Below, in pieces: positions 16,706-24,828 of a stretch of DNA of 47,576 bases. This stretch comes from JAENVT01 sp040005915 (GTDB taxonomy: Bacteria; Actinomycetota; Acidimicrobiia; Acidimicrobiales; Ilumatobacteraceae). The DNA lies in NCBI GenBank assembly GCA_040005915.1, contig JBDTYA010000074.1:1-47576 (forward strand), in the 5' to 3' direction. Below the pieces are notes generated by a model. That model ran no database searches and was not told the DNA's origin. It saw only the letters and a list, made by a program, of their open reading frames with translations. How positions within the stretch are numbered: position 1 is the first letter of the stretch; each line of letters begins with the position of its first letter. The translations under genes and the position numbers were made by a program.

Positions 16706-17260
16706 TTACGGCCTGCGGCCCATGAAGGCGATCAACTTGGTCTGCTCATCGGCGTTGTCGGGCACGGCCACACGTGGCCCGTACTGGCCGCTGGATCGCA
16801 GCATCTCGTCGTACGGCTCGACCCCTTCGAACATCCGGTGCACCTCGGCGGCGTCGAGCATCTCGTCTCCGCCCGTCGATCGGGCCACATCCCACGTGTG
16901 GATCAAGACGTCGCCGAGGAAGAACATTCCGATCGCGTCCTCGACCGAATGATCGCCGGCCTGCGGGTGGCTGAACCGGCCCGACGAAGCCTGGGGGTCA
17001 TCGAGCACTTCCTGGATGTTTTCGCTCAATGCTTGCCACGCGCCGACCGGGTCGTCGTCGACGGACGGTCCGGGCGGGATCATGATGTCGGCTCCAGTCG
17101 CCAGAAATGGAGGTATCCATTCGACGAGGTGACGGATCACGTCGCGAGCAACCCAGCCTTCGCACGGCGCGGGGTTGTCCCACGAATCCCCTGGAACCGC
17201 CATGACACGCAGGGTCATCTGGCCGGCCACCTTGCGATATCGCTCCGACGTCTCACTCAT
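16706..17260 (-). CDS. TIGR03086-type / mycothiol-dependent DinB-fold protein
   Basis: A 184-residue protein of the four-helix DinB/YfiT-like fold with features of the TIGR03086 metal-binding family. These are the PCEGWVARDVIRHLVEWIP segment (about 32-51), where a conserved histidine sits, and the later VLIHTWDVARSTGGDE (about 118-133). Actinobacterial relatives include mycothiol-dependent isomerases and transferases, but most members are uncharacterised. The start is set at ATG 17260; the frame stays open upstream into the antisense of the acetyltransferase gene with no homology. It is divergent from that acetyltransferase by 66 bases. Confidence 0.82.
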   Translation of the reverse strand: MSETSERYRKVAGQMTLRVMAVPGDSWDNPAPCEGWVARDVIRHLVEWIPPFLATGADIMIPPGPSVDDDPVGAWQALSENIQEVLDDPQASSGRFSHPQAGDHSVEDAIGMFFLGDVLIHTWDVARSTGGDEMLDAAEVHRMFEGVEPYDEMLRSSGQYGPRVAVPDNADEQTKLIAFMGRRP

Positions 17261-17326
17261 CCGACAACGCTCCAATCTGTGTCCACGCAAGTCTGACGAC
17301 AGGAACGCAGTGTTAGCGTCAGCATC

Positions 17327-17875
17327 GTGGGTGTCGAGACCGACGATATCCGTCTGCAGGTGGGGCATACGTCCGCGATCGATCCGACCGCCTTGGCCAA
17401 GGCCCGCGAACTGCTGTACAGAGTCTTCGACGACATGACCGAGCATGACTGGGAGCATTCGCTCGGCGGCATGCACACCATCGCTTGGCACGGCGACTCC
17501 GTCGTCGGCCATGCCTCGGTCGTGCAACGTCGGCTGCGACACCGCGGGCGGGCGCTGCGGACCGGTTATGTCGAAGGCGTCGCCGTCGATCCGGCGTGGC
17601 GACGGCGGGGCATCGGTGACCGGATGATGGAGGAGCTCGAACGGATCATCGCAATCGCCTACGACGTCGGCGCGCTCGGTGCGAGCGACGATGCGGTCCC
17701 CTTCTACGAACACCGCGGCTGGAAGCCGTGGCTCGGCACAACGTGGGCGTTGACCCCTGCGGGCATCGTGCGCACACCCGAGGAGGACGACGACATCTAC
17801 CTCCATTCGGTTGGGCCCGACATCGACTTCGCCGGCGACCTCGCCTGCGACTGGCGCGAAGGCGACGCGTGGTAG
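17327..17875 (+). CDS. aac(2')-I: Aminoglycoside 2'-N-acetyltransferase, AAC(2')-I family
   Basis: A 182-residue GNAT acetyltransferase matching the mycobacterial AAC(2')-I enzymes almost end to end. It has DWEHSLGGMH (41-50), QRRLRHRGRALR (67-78), GYVEGVAVDPAWRRRGIG (80-97), FYEHRGWKPW (126-135), LTPAGIVRTPEEDD (142-155) and the C-terminal CDWREGDAW (174-182). R92-x-x-G95-x-G97 is the acetyl-CoA pyrophosphate loop. The family transfers acetyl from acetyl-CoA to the 2'-amine of aminoglycosides such as gentamicin or tobramycin. GTG 17327 gives the family's usual length of about 181. No mobile element is nearby, so it looks like an intrinsic chromosomal gene. Whether it confers resistance here is not shown. 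Confidence 0.92.
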   Translation: MGVETDDIRLQVGHTSAIDPTALAKARELLYRVFDDMTEHDWEHSLGGMHTIAWHGDSVVGHASVVQRRLRHRGRALRTGYVEGVAVDPAWRRRGIGDRMMEELERIIAIAYDVGALGASDDAVPFYEHRGWKPWLGTTWALTPAGIVRTPEEDDDIYLHSVGPDIDFAGDLACDWREGDAW

Positions 17876-17985
17876 CTGTTCGTCACGAGCCGTGACAAGG
17901 AACGTGGCGCACCTCGTTCTCGACGTCATCCAACATCAAGTCGCATCGCGTCGATCAGGTCGCGACCTCGTCCCCCAGGGTTGAA

Positions 17986-19587
17986 TCAGTGTTCGGCGAC
18001 GAGCTCGCCGGATGGCCGGGTCAGTGATGCGGCACCCTTGGCGTGCGGGTTGCCGGCCGGCAGCTTGCGATAGACGATGGCGGCGGCCAGCAGTGCCACG
18101 CAACCGGCGATGATCGCCGCCAGGTGCATGCCCGACACGAACGCCTCACGAGCGATCGATGCCACCTGGCCGCCTGTGGAGCCGCCGACCCGGTCACCGG
18201 CCTGCAGAGCACCGGCAAGGCTCTCGCCGGCCTGACCCTTCAGCCCAGCGGGCAACAGGTCGAGAGCCGGCGACAGTCGGGCATCGTAGCGGGATGCGAC
18301 GAGGCTGCCGAGCACGGCGACGCCGAGTGCGCCACCCAGTTCACGGGTCGTGTCGTTCATCGCCGAACCGACCCCGGCCTTGCCCAACGGCACCGCCGAC
18401 ATGATCGAGCCGGTCATCGTGGGGATGCACAGCGCCATGCCGGCAGCCATCACCATCACGACGATGACCAACTCGAGATACGAAGAGTTGGTCCGGGCGA
18501 AGGTGAACAGGAACATGGCGGCCGACACCCCCACCAACCCGACCGAGACGGCGACGTTGGCACCGAACCGGGCGGCGAACTTCGGCGAGTTGGGGGCAAT
18601 CAACATCATCACCGCAGCAAACGGGAGCTGCTTGACGCCGGCCTCGAGCGTGCCGTAGCCGAGTACCAGTTGGAAGTACTGGGTCAGCAGGAAGAAGAAG
18701 CCGAACATCGCGAAGAACAACAGTGTGATGACGCCTGCCGCCACGCCGAATCGCGGGTCGAGGAAGTAGCGCAGGTTCAACATCGGGGTCGTGTTGCGCA
18801 GCTCCCACATCAGGAACGAGGCGATGACGACGACGGCGATCCCGAACCACAACAAGCTGGTACTGCTGGCCCACCCTCGATTGGGCGCCTCGATGATGGC
18901 GTAGACCAGTGAGCCGAGACCGGCGATCGACAACAGCGCACCGATCGGATCGAGGCCCCCGGGATGCGGATCCCTCGACTTCGGCAACAGGACGTAACCA
19001 ACGGCGAGCGCGATGGCGATGATCGGGACGTTGACCAGGAAGACCGAACCCCACGAGAAGTGCTGGAGCAGGAAGCCACTGGCGACCGGGCCGACGGCAG
19101 CGCCGCCACCGGAGATGCCTGCCCAGATCGCGATTGCCTTGCCGCGCTCGTGCGGAGGGAAGACGTTGGTGAGGATCGAGAGGGTGGCGGGCATGATGAA
19201 CGCTGCGCCGAGGCCCATGACCGCACGCCCGATGATGATGGCAGTGGCAGTGTGCGAGAACGCGGCGAACAGTGACCCCGAAAGGAACACCGTGAGGCCG
19301 GCTTGGAGGGTGCCCTTGCGGCCGAAGCGATCACCGATCGTGCCGGCGGTCAACAGCAGTCCTGCGAACACCAGACCATATGCGTCGACCATCCACTGTT
19401 GTGCAGAGATCGAGGCGTTGAGCTCGCGAGCCAAGGTGGGCAGGGCGACGTTGAGAGCGGTGTTGCCGACGATGACGACCATCAGGCTCGTGCAGAGCAC
19501 CGCCAGGATCTTCCAGCGTCGCTCGAATGCCGCTGCATCGATCTCCACGGGCTCCATGTCGGAACCCGGCTGTTGACTTGTGCTCAT
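17986..19587 (-). CDS. MFS drug exporter, DHA2 (EmrB/QacA) family, 14 TM
   Basis: A 533-residue major-facilitator protein with about 14 hydrophobic segments. Family motifs are NTALNVALPTLARELNAS in TM1, GTIGDRFGRKGTLQ (motif A), GRAVMGLGAAFIMPATLSIL and the antiporter motif C region GISGGGAAVGPVASGFLL. Members expel cationic or amphipathic drugs in exchange for protons. AGGAGG lies five bases before ATG 19587. It is divergent from a TetR gene; operator-like dyads lie at both ends of the shared spacer. TTGCGC-N17-TACGTT is a plausible promoter, its -10 falling inside the proximal dyad. The substrate is unknown. Confidence 0.93.
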   Translation of the reverse strand: MSTSQQPGSDMEPVEIDAAAFERRWKILAVLCTSLMVVIVGNTALNVALPTLARELNASISAQQWMVDAYGLVFAGLLLTAGTIGDRFGRKGTLQAGLTVFLSGSLFAAFSHTATAIIIGRAVMGLGAAFIMPATLSILTNVFPPHERGKAIAIWAGISGGGAAVGPVASGFLLQHFSWGSVFLVNVPIIAIALAVGYVLLPKSRDPHPGGLDPIGALLSIAGLGSLVYAIIEAPNRGWASSTSLLWFGIAVVVIASFLMWELRNTTPMLNLRYFLDPRFGVAAGVITLLFFAMFGFFFLLTQYFQLVLGYGTLEAGVKQLPFAAVMMLIAPNSPKFAARFGANVAVSVGLVGVSAAMFLFTFARTNSSYLELVIVVMVMAAGMALCIPTMTGSIMSAVPLGKAGVGSAMNDTTRELGGALGVAVLGSLVASRYDARLSPALDLLPAGLKGQAGESLAGALQAGDRVGGSTGGQVASIAREAFVSGMHLAAIIAGCVALLAAAIVYRKLPAGNPHAKGAASLTRPSGELVAEH

Positions 19588-19605
19588 GCATCCTCCTTAC
19601 AGAAC

Positions 19606-19621
19606 GCTACGGAAACGTATC
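19606..19621. promoter_or_regulatory. TetR operator, MFS-proximal
   Basis: GCTAC-GGAAAC-GTATC, an imperfect 5-6-5 dyad, overlaps the probable -10 of the exporter (TACGTT on the minus strand). It matches the dyad at 19693-19708 in 9 of its 10 arm bases. Confidence 0.55.
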
Positions 19622-19692
19622 GGCCGATTCTGGAGCGCGCAACCAAACTAGGCAGGCGGGACATCCGTCACACGGCGGCGACGTACGATCAC

Positions 19693-19708
19693 GCTACGAT
19701 TCTGTAGC
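19693..19708. promoter_or_regulatory. TetR operator, regulator-proximal
   Basis: GCTAC-GATTCT-GTAGC, a perfect 5-6-5 dyad, ends one base before the TetR ATG. TACGAT at 19696-19701 inside it is a good -10 hexamer eight bases from the ATG, implying a leaderless, autorepressed transcript. Confidence 0.6.
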
Positions 19709-19709
19709 G

Positions 19710-20288
19710 ATGGCAGAGTCGACGCAGACCCGCAGCGAACGGGCACGGCAAGCGGTGCTCGATGCTACAGCCGATCTCGTTGCCGAGGTCGGGGTCGAGC
19801 GCACCACAATCGACGAGATCGCCAACAGATCGGGCGTCGCCAAGACCACGATCTACCGTCACTTCGCCAGCAAGGAAGTGCTCGTCGTCGAAGCGGTCCA
19901 CGCGTGCACGTTCATCATGCCTGCCGTCACCGACACCGGCTCGCTGCGTGACGATCTCATCTCGTGCTTCAGCGGCATGACGAAGGCATCGTTCGACGGC
20001 CGCCTCGGCGCCATGACGCTGTCGTTGATGGACGCCGCGCAGCGCGATCCCGAGCTCGGCCGGCTCGTCCGTGCGCAGACCGAACAGCGCCGGCGCTTCG
20101 CAACCGATGTGATCAACCGGGCTGTCGCCCGCGGCGACCTGCCTGTCGATGTCGACGTCGACCTGTTGGTCACGTTGTTGTCCGGGCCGCTCGTCTACAC
20201 GAAACTCGTTCGCCGTCAGCGGATCACCGATGAGCTCGTCTCGGCCGTCGTCGACTCCGTCCTCAGTGGATACGCCGTCAAGACCTGA
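19710..20288 (+). CDS. TetR/AcrR-family regulator of the MFS exporter
   Basis: A 192-residue regulator. The N-terminal HTH is typical (ARQAVLDATADLVAEVGVER, then IDEIANRSGVAKTTIYRHFASK). The C-terminal part resembles the TetR_C_11-like ligand domain (LSLMDAAQRDPELGRLVRAQ). ATG 19710 is preferred because the longer frame runs back through the operator and the exporter gene. Divergent orientation plus paired dyads indicate that it represses the neighbouring DHA2 exporter and itself. The ligand is presumably an exporter substrate (inference). Confidence 0.9.
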   Translation: MAESTQTRSERARQAVLDATADLVAEVGVERTTIDEIANRSGVAKTTIYRHFASKEVLVVEAVHACTFIMPAVTDTGSLRDDLISCFSGMTKASFDGRLGAMTLSLMDAAQRDPELGRLVRAQTEQRRRFATDVINRAVARGDLPVDVDVDLLVTLLSGPLVYTKLVRRQRITDELVSAVVDSVLSGYAVKT

Positions 20289-20346
20289 CGGTCGCACCGA
20301 TCATCGATACCGGTTTCACCGCTTGCCGAGAGGGGTACTCCGGGGC

Positions 20347-20832
20347 ATGACCGACGAAAAGACCGAATCGAAAGCACTCAAGGACATCATCAAGCCAGGT
20401 GACGTCGCCATGGTCGTGACGTCGTCGAACGGAAAGCTTTCCAGCCGCCCCCTCACCGTCGCCAGCGTTCAAACCGACGACCTCCTCTTCCTCATCGACC
20501 GTCGCGCCGATTGGTTGACCGAGAAGATCCTCGGCGAGCACGTCCACGTGGCAATCTCCGCCGGTGGCCGCAACGACTGGGTCTCGGTCAACGGCAAGGC
20601 GAGCTTGAACGATGATCGTACGCTGATCCGCGAACTGTGGACGCCGTTCGCCGGCGCCTACTTCGACAGCGAGGACGACCCGAACGTCGTGGTGCTCGAC
20701 ATCGCCGTCAACGAGGGCGAGTATTGGAGTGCGCCGGGTGGCGGCCCGTTCGGCCGGCTGATCTCGATCGTCTCCACGGCACTCGGCCACGAAAAAGGCC
20801 CGGGCGCCGGCGAACACGGCACCATCGCCTGA
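20347..20832 (+). CDS. Pyridoxamine 5'-phosphate oxidase-fold protein (general stress protein 26-like)
   Basis: A 161-residue split-barrel flavin-binding-like protein. It has GDVAMVVTSSNGKLSSRPLT (about 17-36), then LLFLIDRRADWLTEKI, NDWVSVNGKASL and LWTPFAGAYF with a terminal GEYWSAPGG. These are characteristic of the general stress protein 26 branch of the PNPOx-like family, which binds FMN, F420 or heme depending on the member. The enzymatic role is unknown. It lies 58 bases downstream of the TetR gene on the same strand and may be cotranscribed. It converges on MarR with seven bases between stops. Confidence 0.85.
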   Translation: MTDEKTESKALKDIIKPGDVAMVVTSSNGKLSSRPLTVASVQTDDLLFLIDRRADWLTEKILGEHVHVAISAGGRNDWVSVNGKASLNDDRTLIRELWTPFAGAYFDSEDDPNVVVLDIAVNEGEYWSAPGGGPFGRLISIVSTALGHEKGPGAGEHGTIA

Positions 20833-20839
20833 TACGAAC

Positions 20840-21286
20840 TCACGTTCCGGTGTCGGTGATGCGTTGCAAGAGGTCGCGCAGCTTTCGTAGATCGGGCTCG
20901 CTGAACGACTCGAGCACACGGCCGGCAGCATTGCGCCGGCGGCGACGAGCATCGTCCAGCAACGCGCGGCCGGACCTGGTCAGCTGAACTCCGACCGCCC
21001 TGCGGTCTACGGGATCTGCGGTTCGCTCGACCATGCCGAGTTGTTCGAGATCATCGACGACCGAGGTTGCCGATCGACGGACGATGCCGAGCTCTTCCGC
21101 CAGTTCGCTCATCCGCATCGGTCCGACCCTTCGGATCAGCACTCGCATCGCTCTCATCTGTGACGATGTCACGTCACCGCTGCCGGCCCCGGCGACGGCC
21201 TGGCGCCTGATCGTATGGTTCGCGTGATGCAACAGATCGGCCACCTCGGTGGCCAGATCCGGCGCGTCGGGAATGAAACCGGACAT
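20840..21286 (-). CDS. MarR-family transcriptional regulator
   Basis: A 148-residue winged-helix regulator. Its core reads SSQMRAMRVLIRRVGPMRMS, ELAEELGIVRRSATSVVDDL and the wing VERTADPVDRRAVGVQLT, all standard MarR features, with dimerisation helices at both ends. It is divergent from the ABC exporter. A 9-5-9 dyad overlapping its own ATG fits autorepression and control of the exporter, the usual MarR arrangement. The ligand is unknown. Confidence 0.92.
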   Translation of the reverse strand: MSGFIPDAPDLATEVADLLHHANHTIRRQAVAGAGSGDVTSSQMRAMRVLIRRVGPMRMSELAEELGIVRRSATSVVDDLEQLGMVERTADPVDRRAVGVQLTRSGRALLDDARRRRRNAAGRVLESFSEPDLRKLRDLLQRITDTGT

Positions 21287-21308
21287 ATAATGAGTTTACC
21301 TCACTATA
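21286..21308. promoter_or_regulatory. MarR operator and promoter region
   Basis: TATAATGAG-TTTAC-CTCACTATA, a 9-5-9 dyad with one mismatch, is markedly AT-rich against its surroundings. It contains a perfect TATAAT on the plus strand, 60 bases before the exporter ATG, and TATAGT on the minus strand for marR. It is a likely shared operator. Confidence 0.65.
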
Positions 21309-21350
21309 AGTTCGCCACGCCGGATCGTCCGGCAGGAAAGTAGTTCCGAA

Positions 21351-23210
21351 ATGCCCAGCTCTCTTCGATCATTCAGTCGCGACCAGGCCATCACCTCGCA
21401 CAAGCTGGCACCGGGCACCCTTCGCCGGATCGCCCGGTTCGCCCGGCCGTACCGCCGCAAGCTCGCCGCCTTCCTCGTCCTCATCGTCGTCGACGCGCTC
21501 GTCAGCGCCGCCGGTCCCCTGATCTACAAGGCGATCATCGACGAGGGGATCATCAAGCAGCACTCGGGCTTCGTCGTCGCCATGGCGGCGTTGGTCGCCG
21601 CCCTCGCCGTGACATCGGCGATGATCGGCATCGTGCAGCGATGGTTCTCGGCGCGCATCGGCGAGGGCCTGATCTTCGACCTGCGCACCCAGGTGTTCGA
21701 CCACGTGCAGAAGATGCCGATCGGCTTCTTCACACGGGCTCGCACCGGCGCGCTCGTCACTCGGCTGAACAGCGATGTGCAGGGGGCGCAGCAGGCATTC
21801 ACCTCCACGCTGTCGAACGTCGTCGGCAACATCGTCGGCGTCACTGCGACGCTTGCGGCGATGTTCGTGTTGTCGTGGCAGATCACCCTGCTGTCACTGG
21901 TGCTGTTGCCGCTGTTCGTGTTGCCGGCCAAGTTCGTCGGCCGCAAGTTGGCCGGCATCACACGCGAGCGTTACGAGCTGAACGGCGAGATGGGGCAGAT
22001 GATGACAGAGCGCTTCAACGTCTCCGGCGCCTTGCTGGTGAAGCTGTTCGGCCGGCCCGATCACGAGTCCGAGTCGTTCGCGCACAGTGCCGGCAGGGTG
22101 CGGGACATCGGCGTGACGCAGGCGATGTACTCGCGGGTGTTCATGTCGGCACTCGGTTTGCTGGCGTCGCTGGCAATCGCCGTCGCCTACGGACTCGGGG
22201 GCGTGATGGCCATCCGCGGGACGCTCGGCGTCGGCACGGTCGTCGCCCTCACCGCCTACTTGGGTCAACTCTACGGACCGTTGACCTCGCTGTCGAACGT
22301 GCAGGTCGACGTGATGACGACCCTCGTCAGTTTCGAGCGCGTCTTGGAGGTGCTCGATCTCCAGCCGATGATCGAGGACTCGCCGAACGCGGTGCCGCTG
22401 CCCGACGGCCCCGTCGGAGTCGAGTTCGACGCTGTCGACTTCAAGTATCCCACGGCCGACGAAGTGTCACTCGCCTCGCTCGAGGGCGTCGCCAGGCTCG
22501 ACGACGTGGCCTCGCAACCGATCCTCCACGGCGTGTCGTTCAGCGTCGAACCGGGTCACATGGTCGCACTCGTCGGGCCATCGGGCGCCGGCAAGACGAC
22601 CATCGCCGGCCTGGTGTCACGGCTCTACGATCCCACCGGTGGCCGAGTCCGCGTCGGTGGCATCGACCTGCGGGAGGCGACGAACGAGTCGGTTCGCGAC
22701 ACGGTCGGCGTCGTGTCACAGGACGCCCACCTCTTTCACGAATCCCTTCGTGCCAACCTGCGCTACGCCGAGCCCGACGCGACCGAGGAGGAACTGATCG
22801 GAGCGCTGAAGGCCGCGCACATCTGGGATGTCGTCGAGCGATTGCCCGAGGGCCTCGACACCGTCGTCGGCGATCGTGGCCACCGGATGTCCGGCGGCGA
22901 GAAACAGCGGATCGCCATCGCTCGCCTGCTGCTGAAGAACCCGGCGATCGTCGTTCTCGATGAGGCCACAGCGCACCTCGACTCGACGTCGGAGGCCGCC
23001 GTACAAGACGCGCTGGGCGTTGCCCTGCAAGGTCGAACGTCGATCGTGATCGCCCACCGACTCGCCACGGTCCGAGCAGCCGACGAGATCATCGTGGTCG
23101 ACGGCGGACGAATCGTAGAACGTGGCACCCACGACCAACTCGTCGCACTGGATGGCCTGTACGCATCGCTGAGCCGCACGCAGTTCGCCCACGACGACAT
23201 CGCCGCCTGA
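21351..23210 (+). CDS. ABC exporter, fused membrane and ATPase domains (MsbA/LmrA type)
   Basis: A 619-residue half-transporter. Residues 1-330 form an ABC type-1 membrane domain with six segments (LAAFLVLIVVDALVSAAG; FTRARTGALVTRLNSDVQGA in the coupling region). The C-terminal ATPase has Walker A GPSGAGKTT, Q-loop VVSQDAHLFHESLRANLRY, signature RMSGGEKQRIAIARLLL, Walker B AIVVLDEATAHLD and switch VIAHRLATV. It should work as a homodimer exporting lipids or drugs. It is divergent from marR and probably repressed by it. No second half-transporter gene is adjacent. Confidence 0.94.
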   Translation: MPSSLRSFSRDQAITSHKLAPGTLRRIARFARPYRRKLAAFLVLIVVDALVSAAGPLIYKAIIDEGIIKQHSGFVVAMAALVAALAVTSAMIGIVQRWFSARIGEGLIFDLRTQVFDHVQKMPIGFFTRARTGALVTRLNSDVQGAQQAFTSTLSNVVGNIVGVTATLAAMFVLSWQITLLSLVLLPLFVLPAKFVGRKLAGITRERYELNGEMGQMMTERFNVSGALLVKLFGRPDHESESFAHSAGRVRDIGVTQAMYSRVFMSALGLLASLAIAVAYGLGGVMAIRGTLGVGTVVALTAYLGQLYGPLTSLSNVQVDVMTTLVSFERVLEVLDLQPMIEDSPNAVPLPDGPVGVEFDAVDFKYPTADEVSLASLEGVARLDDVASQPILHGVSFSVEPGHMVALVGPSGAGKTTIAGLVSRLYDPTGGRVRVGGIDLREATNESVRDTVGVVSQDAHLFHESLRANLRYAEPDATEEELIGALKAAHIWDVVERLPEGLDTVVGDRGHRMSGGEKQRIAIARLLLKNPAIVVLDEATAHLDSTSEAAVQDALGVALQGRTSIVIAHRLATVRAADEIIVVDGGRIVERGTHDQLVALDGLYASLSRTQFAHDDIAA

Positions 23211-23236
23211 CAGCATTGACGGCACGACCTCGTCGT

Positions 23237-24415
23237 TCAGACGAGACGGCGGCGCAACTGGGCGCGCTCCTCCTCCGTCGGCGCCAGCTCGATCGCCTGC
23301 TGGTATCGCTTCTCGGCGTCGGCCAGGCGTCCGGCACGACGCAACAGATCCGCTTGGGCGGCGGGCACGAGGTGCAGGCCCCCGAGTTCCCCGGCGAGGC
23401 CGTCGATCAATGCCAGACCCGCTTCGGGCCCGTCGCGCATGCCTACGGCGATGGCCCGGTTGAGGGCGACGATCGGAGAGGACGACAACGACTCGAGCTC
23501 GTCGTACAGCTCGACGATGCGCACCCAATCCGTCGAGGCCGCCGACGCAGCTTCTGCATGACACTGGGCGATCAGGGCTTGCAACACGTACGGCCCCCTA
23601 CCTCGCGTGGACATCAGGATTGCACCGCCGCGCTCGATCTCGGCACGAATCCACAGGCCCCTGTCCTGTTCCTCGAGCGTCAGCAGTTCGCCTGACGAAG
23701 TGACCCGTGCGTATCGCCTCGAGCTCTGAACGAGCATCAGCGCCAACAGGCCACGAGCCTCGGATTCGAGGGGCATGAGGGCGACGACCGCTTCGGCCAG
23801 CGCGACCGCCGACTGCGACAGTTCGTTGAGGCCAATGTCGCTGTACCCCGCGTTGAACGCCAGATACAGCACGACGAGCACGCCGTTGAGCCGCTCGTCC
23901 AAGGACTCGGCCGGCGGGATCCGATATGGGATACCGGCGTGTTCGATCTTTCGGCGTGCTCGAGTCAGCCGTTGCGCCATGGTCGTCTCGGGCACCAGGA
24001 ACGCTCGGGCGATGTCTGCAACCTCGAGGCCCGAGACAGTGCGCAACGTCAGCGCGACTCGGGCGGCCAACGGCAACGCCGGGTGACAGCAGGTGAAGAT
24101 CAATCGTAGGCGGTCGTCCTCGATGTCTTGTCCGTCACTCGACTCGAACTCCACGAGTGCCTCCCGAAGCCTCGATCGTTCGGCGCTCAGCGAGCGCATC
24201 CTGTCGACGGCCCGGTTGCGCGCCGCTGTGGTGAGCCAAGCCGCCGGACGATCGGGGACGCCATCACGCGGCCAGTGCACCAACGCCGACGTGAACGCGT
24301 CTTGGGTGGCGTCCTCGGCCAGCATCCAGTCGCCCGTTCGGCGGATCAGGCCGGCGACGATCCGACCCCAGTCGGACCGGTGCGCGGCCGTGATTGCATC
24401 TTCGACTTCCGTCAC
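23237..24415 (-). CDS. ECF42-type RNA polymerase sigma factor, second copy
   Basis: A 392-residue sigma factor paralogous to the one at 15017-16240. Region 2 shows LAEDATQDAFTSALVHWP and TTAARNRAVDRMR. Region 4 shows VALTLRTVSGLEVADIAR and TTMAQRLTRARRKIEH. The C-terminal extension carries LYLAFNAGYSDIG, ARGLLALMLVQSSRRYAR and PIVALNRAIAVGMRDGPEAG. GTG 24415 is chosen because it overlaps the DGPF stop (GTGA), giving a tightly coupled pair; an upstream in-frame ATG would read antisense through the DGPF gene. It should direct polymerase to TGTCG(A/T)-type promoters such as the one upstream of this pair. Confidence 0.92.
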   Translation of the reverse strand: MTEVEDAITAAHRSDWGRIVAGLIRRTGDWMLAEDATQDAFTSALVHWPRDGVPDRPAAWLTTAARNRAVDRMRSLSAERSRLREALVEFESSDGQDIEDDRLRLIFTCCHPALPLAARVALTLRTVSGLEVADIARAFLVPETTMAQRLTRARRKIEHAGIPYRIPPAESLDERLNGVLVVLYLAFNAGYSDIGLNELSQSAVALAEAVVALMPLESEARGLLALMLVQSSRRYARVTSSGELLTLEEQDRGLWIRAEIERGGAILMSTRGRGPYVLQALIAQCHAEAASAASTDWVRIVELYDELESLSSSPIVALNRAIAVGMRDGPEAGLALIDGLAGELGGLHLVPAAQADLLRRAGRLADAEKRYQQAIELAPTEEERAQLRRRLV

Positions 24416-24747
24416 TCGTCCCAGACATACATCGGACGGATCTCGATGCGCCCGTTTCTCGCCATGGGATGTCGCGAGACGTAGTCGATGACTTCGTCGA
24501 GGTCGGCACACTCGACGATGTCGTAGCCGGCGATCCATTCCTTGGACTCGGTGAACGGTCCGTCGGTCACCAGCAGCTCGCCGCCGCGCAGTCGCACCGT
24601 GGTTGCATCCTGCGGGGATTGGAGGCGCTCGCCCTGCTTACGGATGCCGCGGCGTTCACCTTCGGCCACCCACTCGTCGATCGAGGTGCCTTCGGTCTTA
24701 TCGGTGTCGGGCTCGGTGTCGGTCGCGATGAACAGCATGTATTCCAT
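24412..24747 (-). CDS. DGPF-motif (YCII-related) protein, second copy
   Basis: A 111-residue YCII-like protein with the motif VTDGPFTESKEWIAGYDIVE (about 60-79) and the terminal RNGRIEIRPMY. It is the first gene of the second ECF42 module, overlapping the sigma gene by four bases. ATG 24747 (MEYMLFIATD) follows AGGAG closely; the frame upstream adds 22 codons without family match and includes the promoter. The function is unknown; the association with ECF42 is established for the family. Confidence 0.9.
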   Translation of the reverse strand: MEYMLFIATDTEPDTDKTEGTSIDEWVAEGERRGIRKQGERLQSPQDATTVRLRGGELLVTDGPFTESKEWIAGYDIVECADLDEVIDYVSRHPMARNGRIEIRPMYVWDE

Positions 24748-24781
24748 TGGGTTCTCCTTGGCGTGAACGGTACGCGCATAC

Positions 24782-24809
24782 GACGCAGCCGACCAGGGTG
24801 AAAACGACA
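24782..24809 (-). promoter_or_regulatory. Candidate ECF42-dependent promoter, module 2
   Basis: On the minus strand TGTCGT-TTTCAC is followed, 18 bases after the first hexamer, by CGTC, about 35 bases before the DGPF start. It shares TGTCG-N-TTTCAC and a CGT -10 with module 1, which uses a 17-base spacer. Confidence 0.55.
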
Positions 24810-24828
24810 ACACGCAAAGAATTCGCGA

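Noticed and set aside
17327..17875. AAC(2') gene as part of a mobile resistance island
   Set aside because: No transposase, integrase, direct repeat or shift in base composition beside it.
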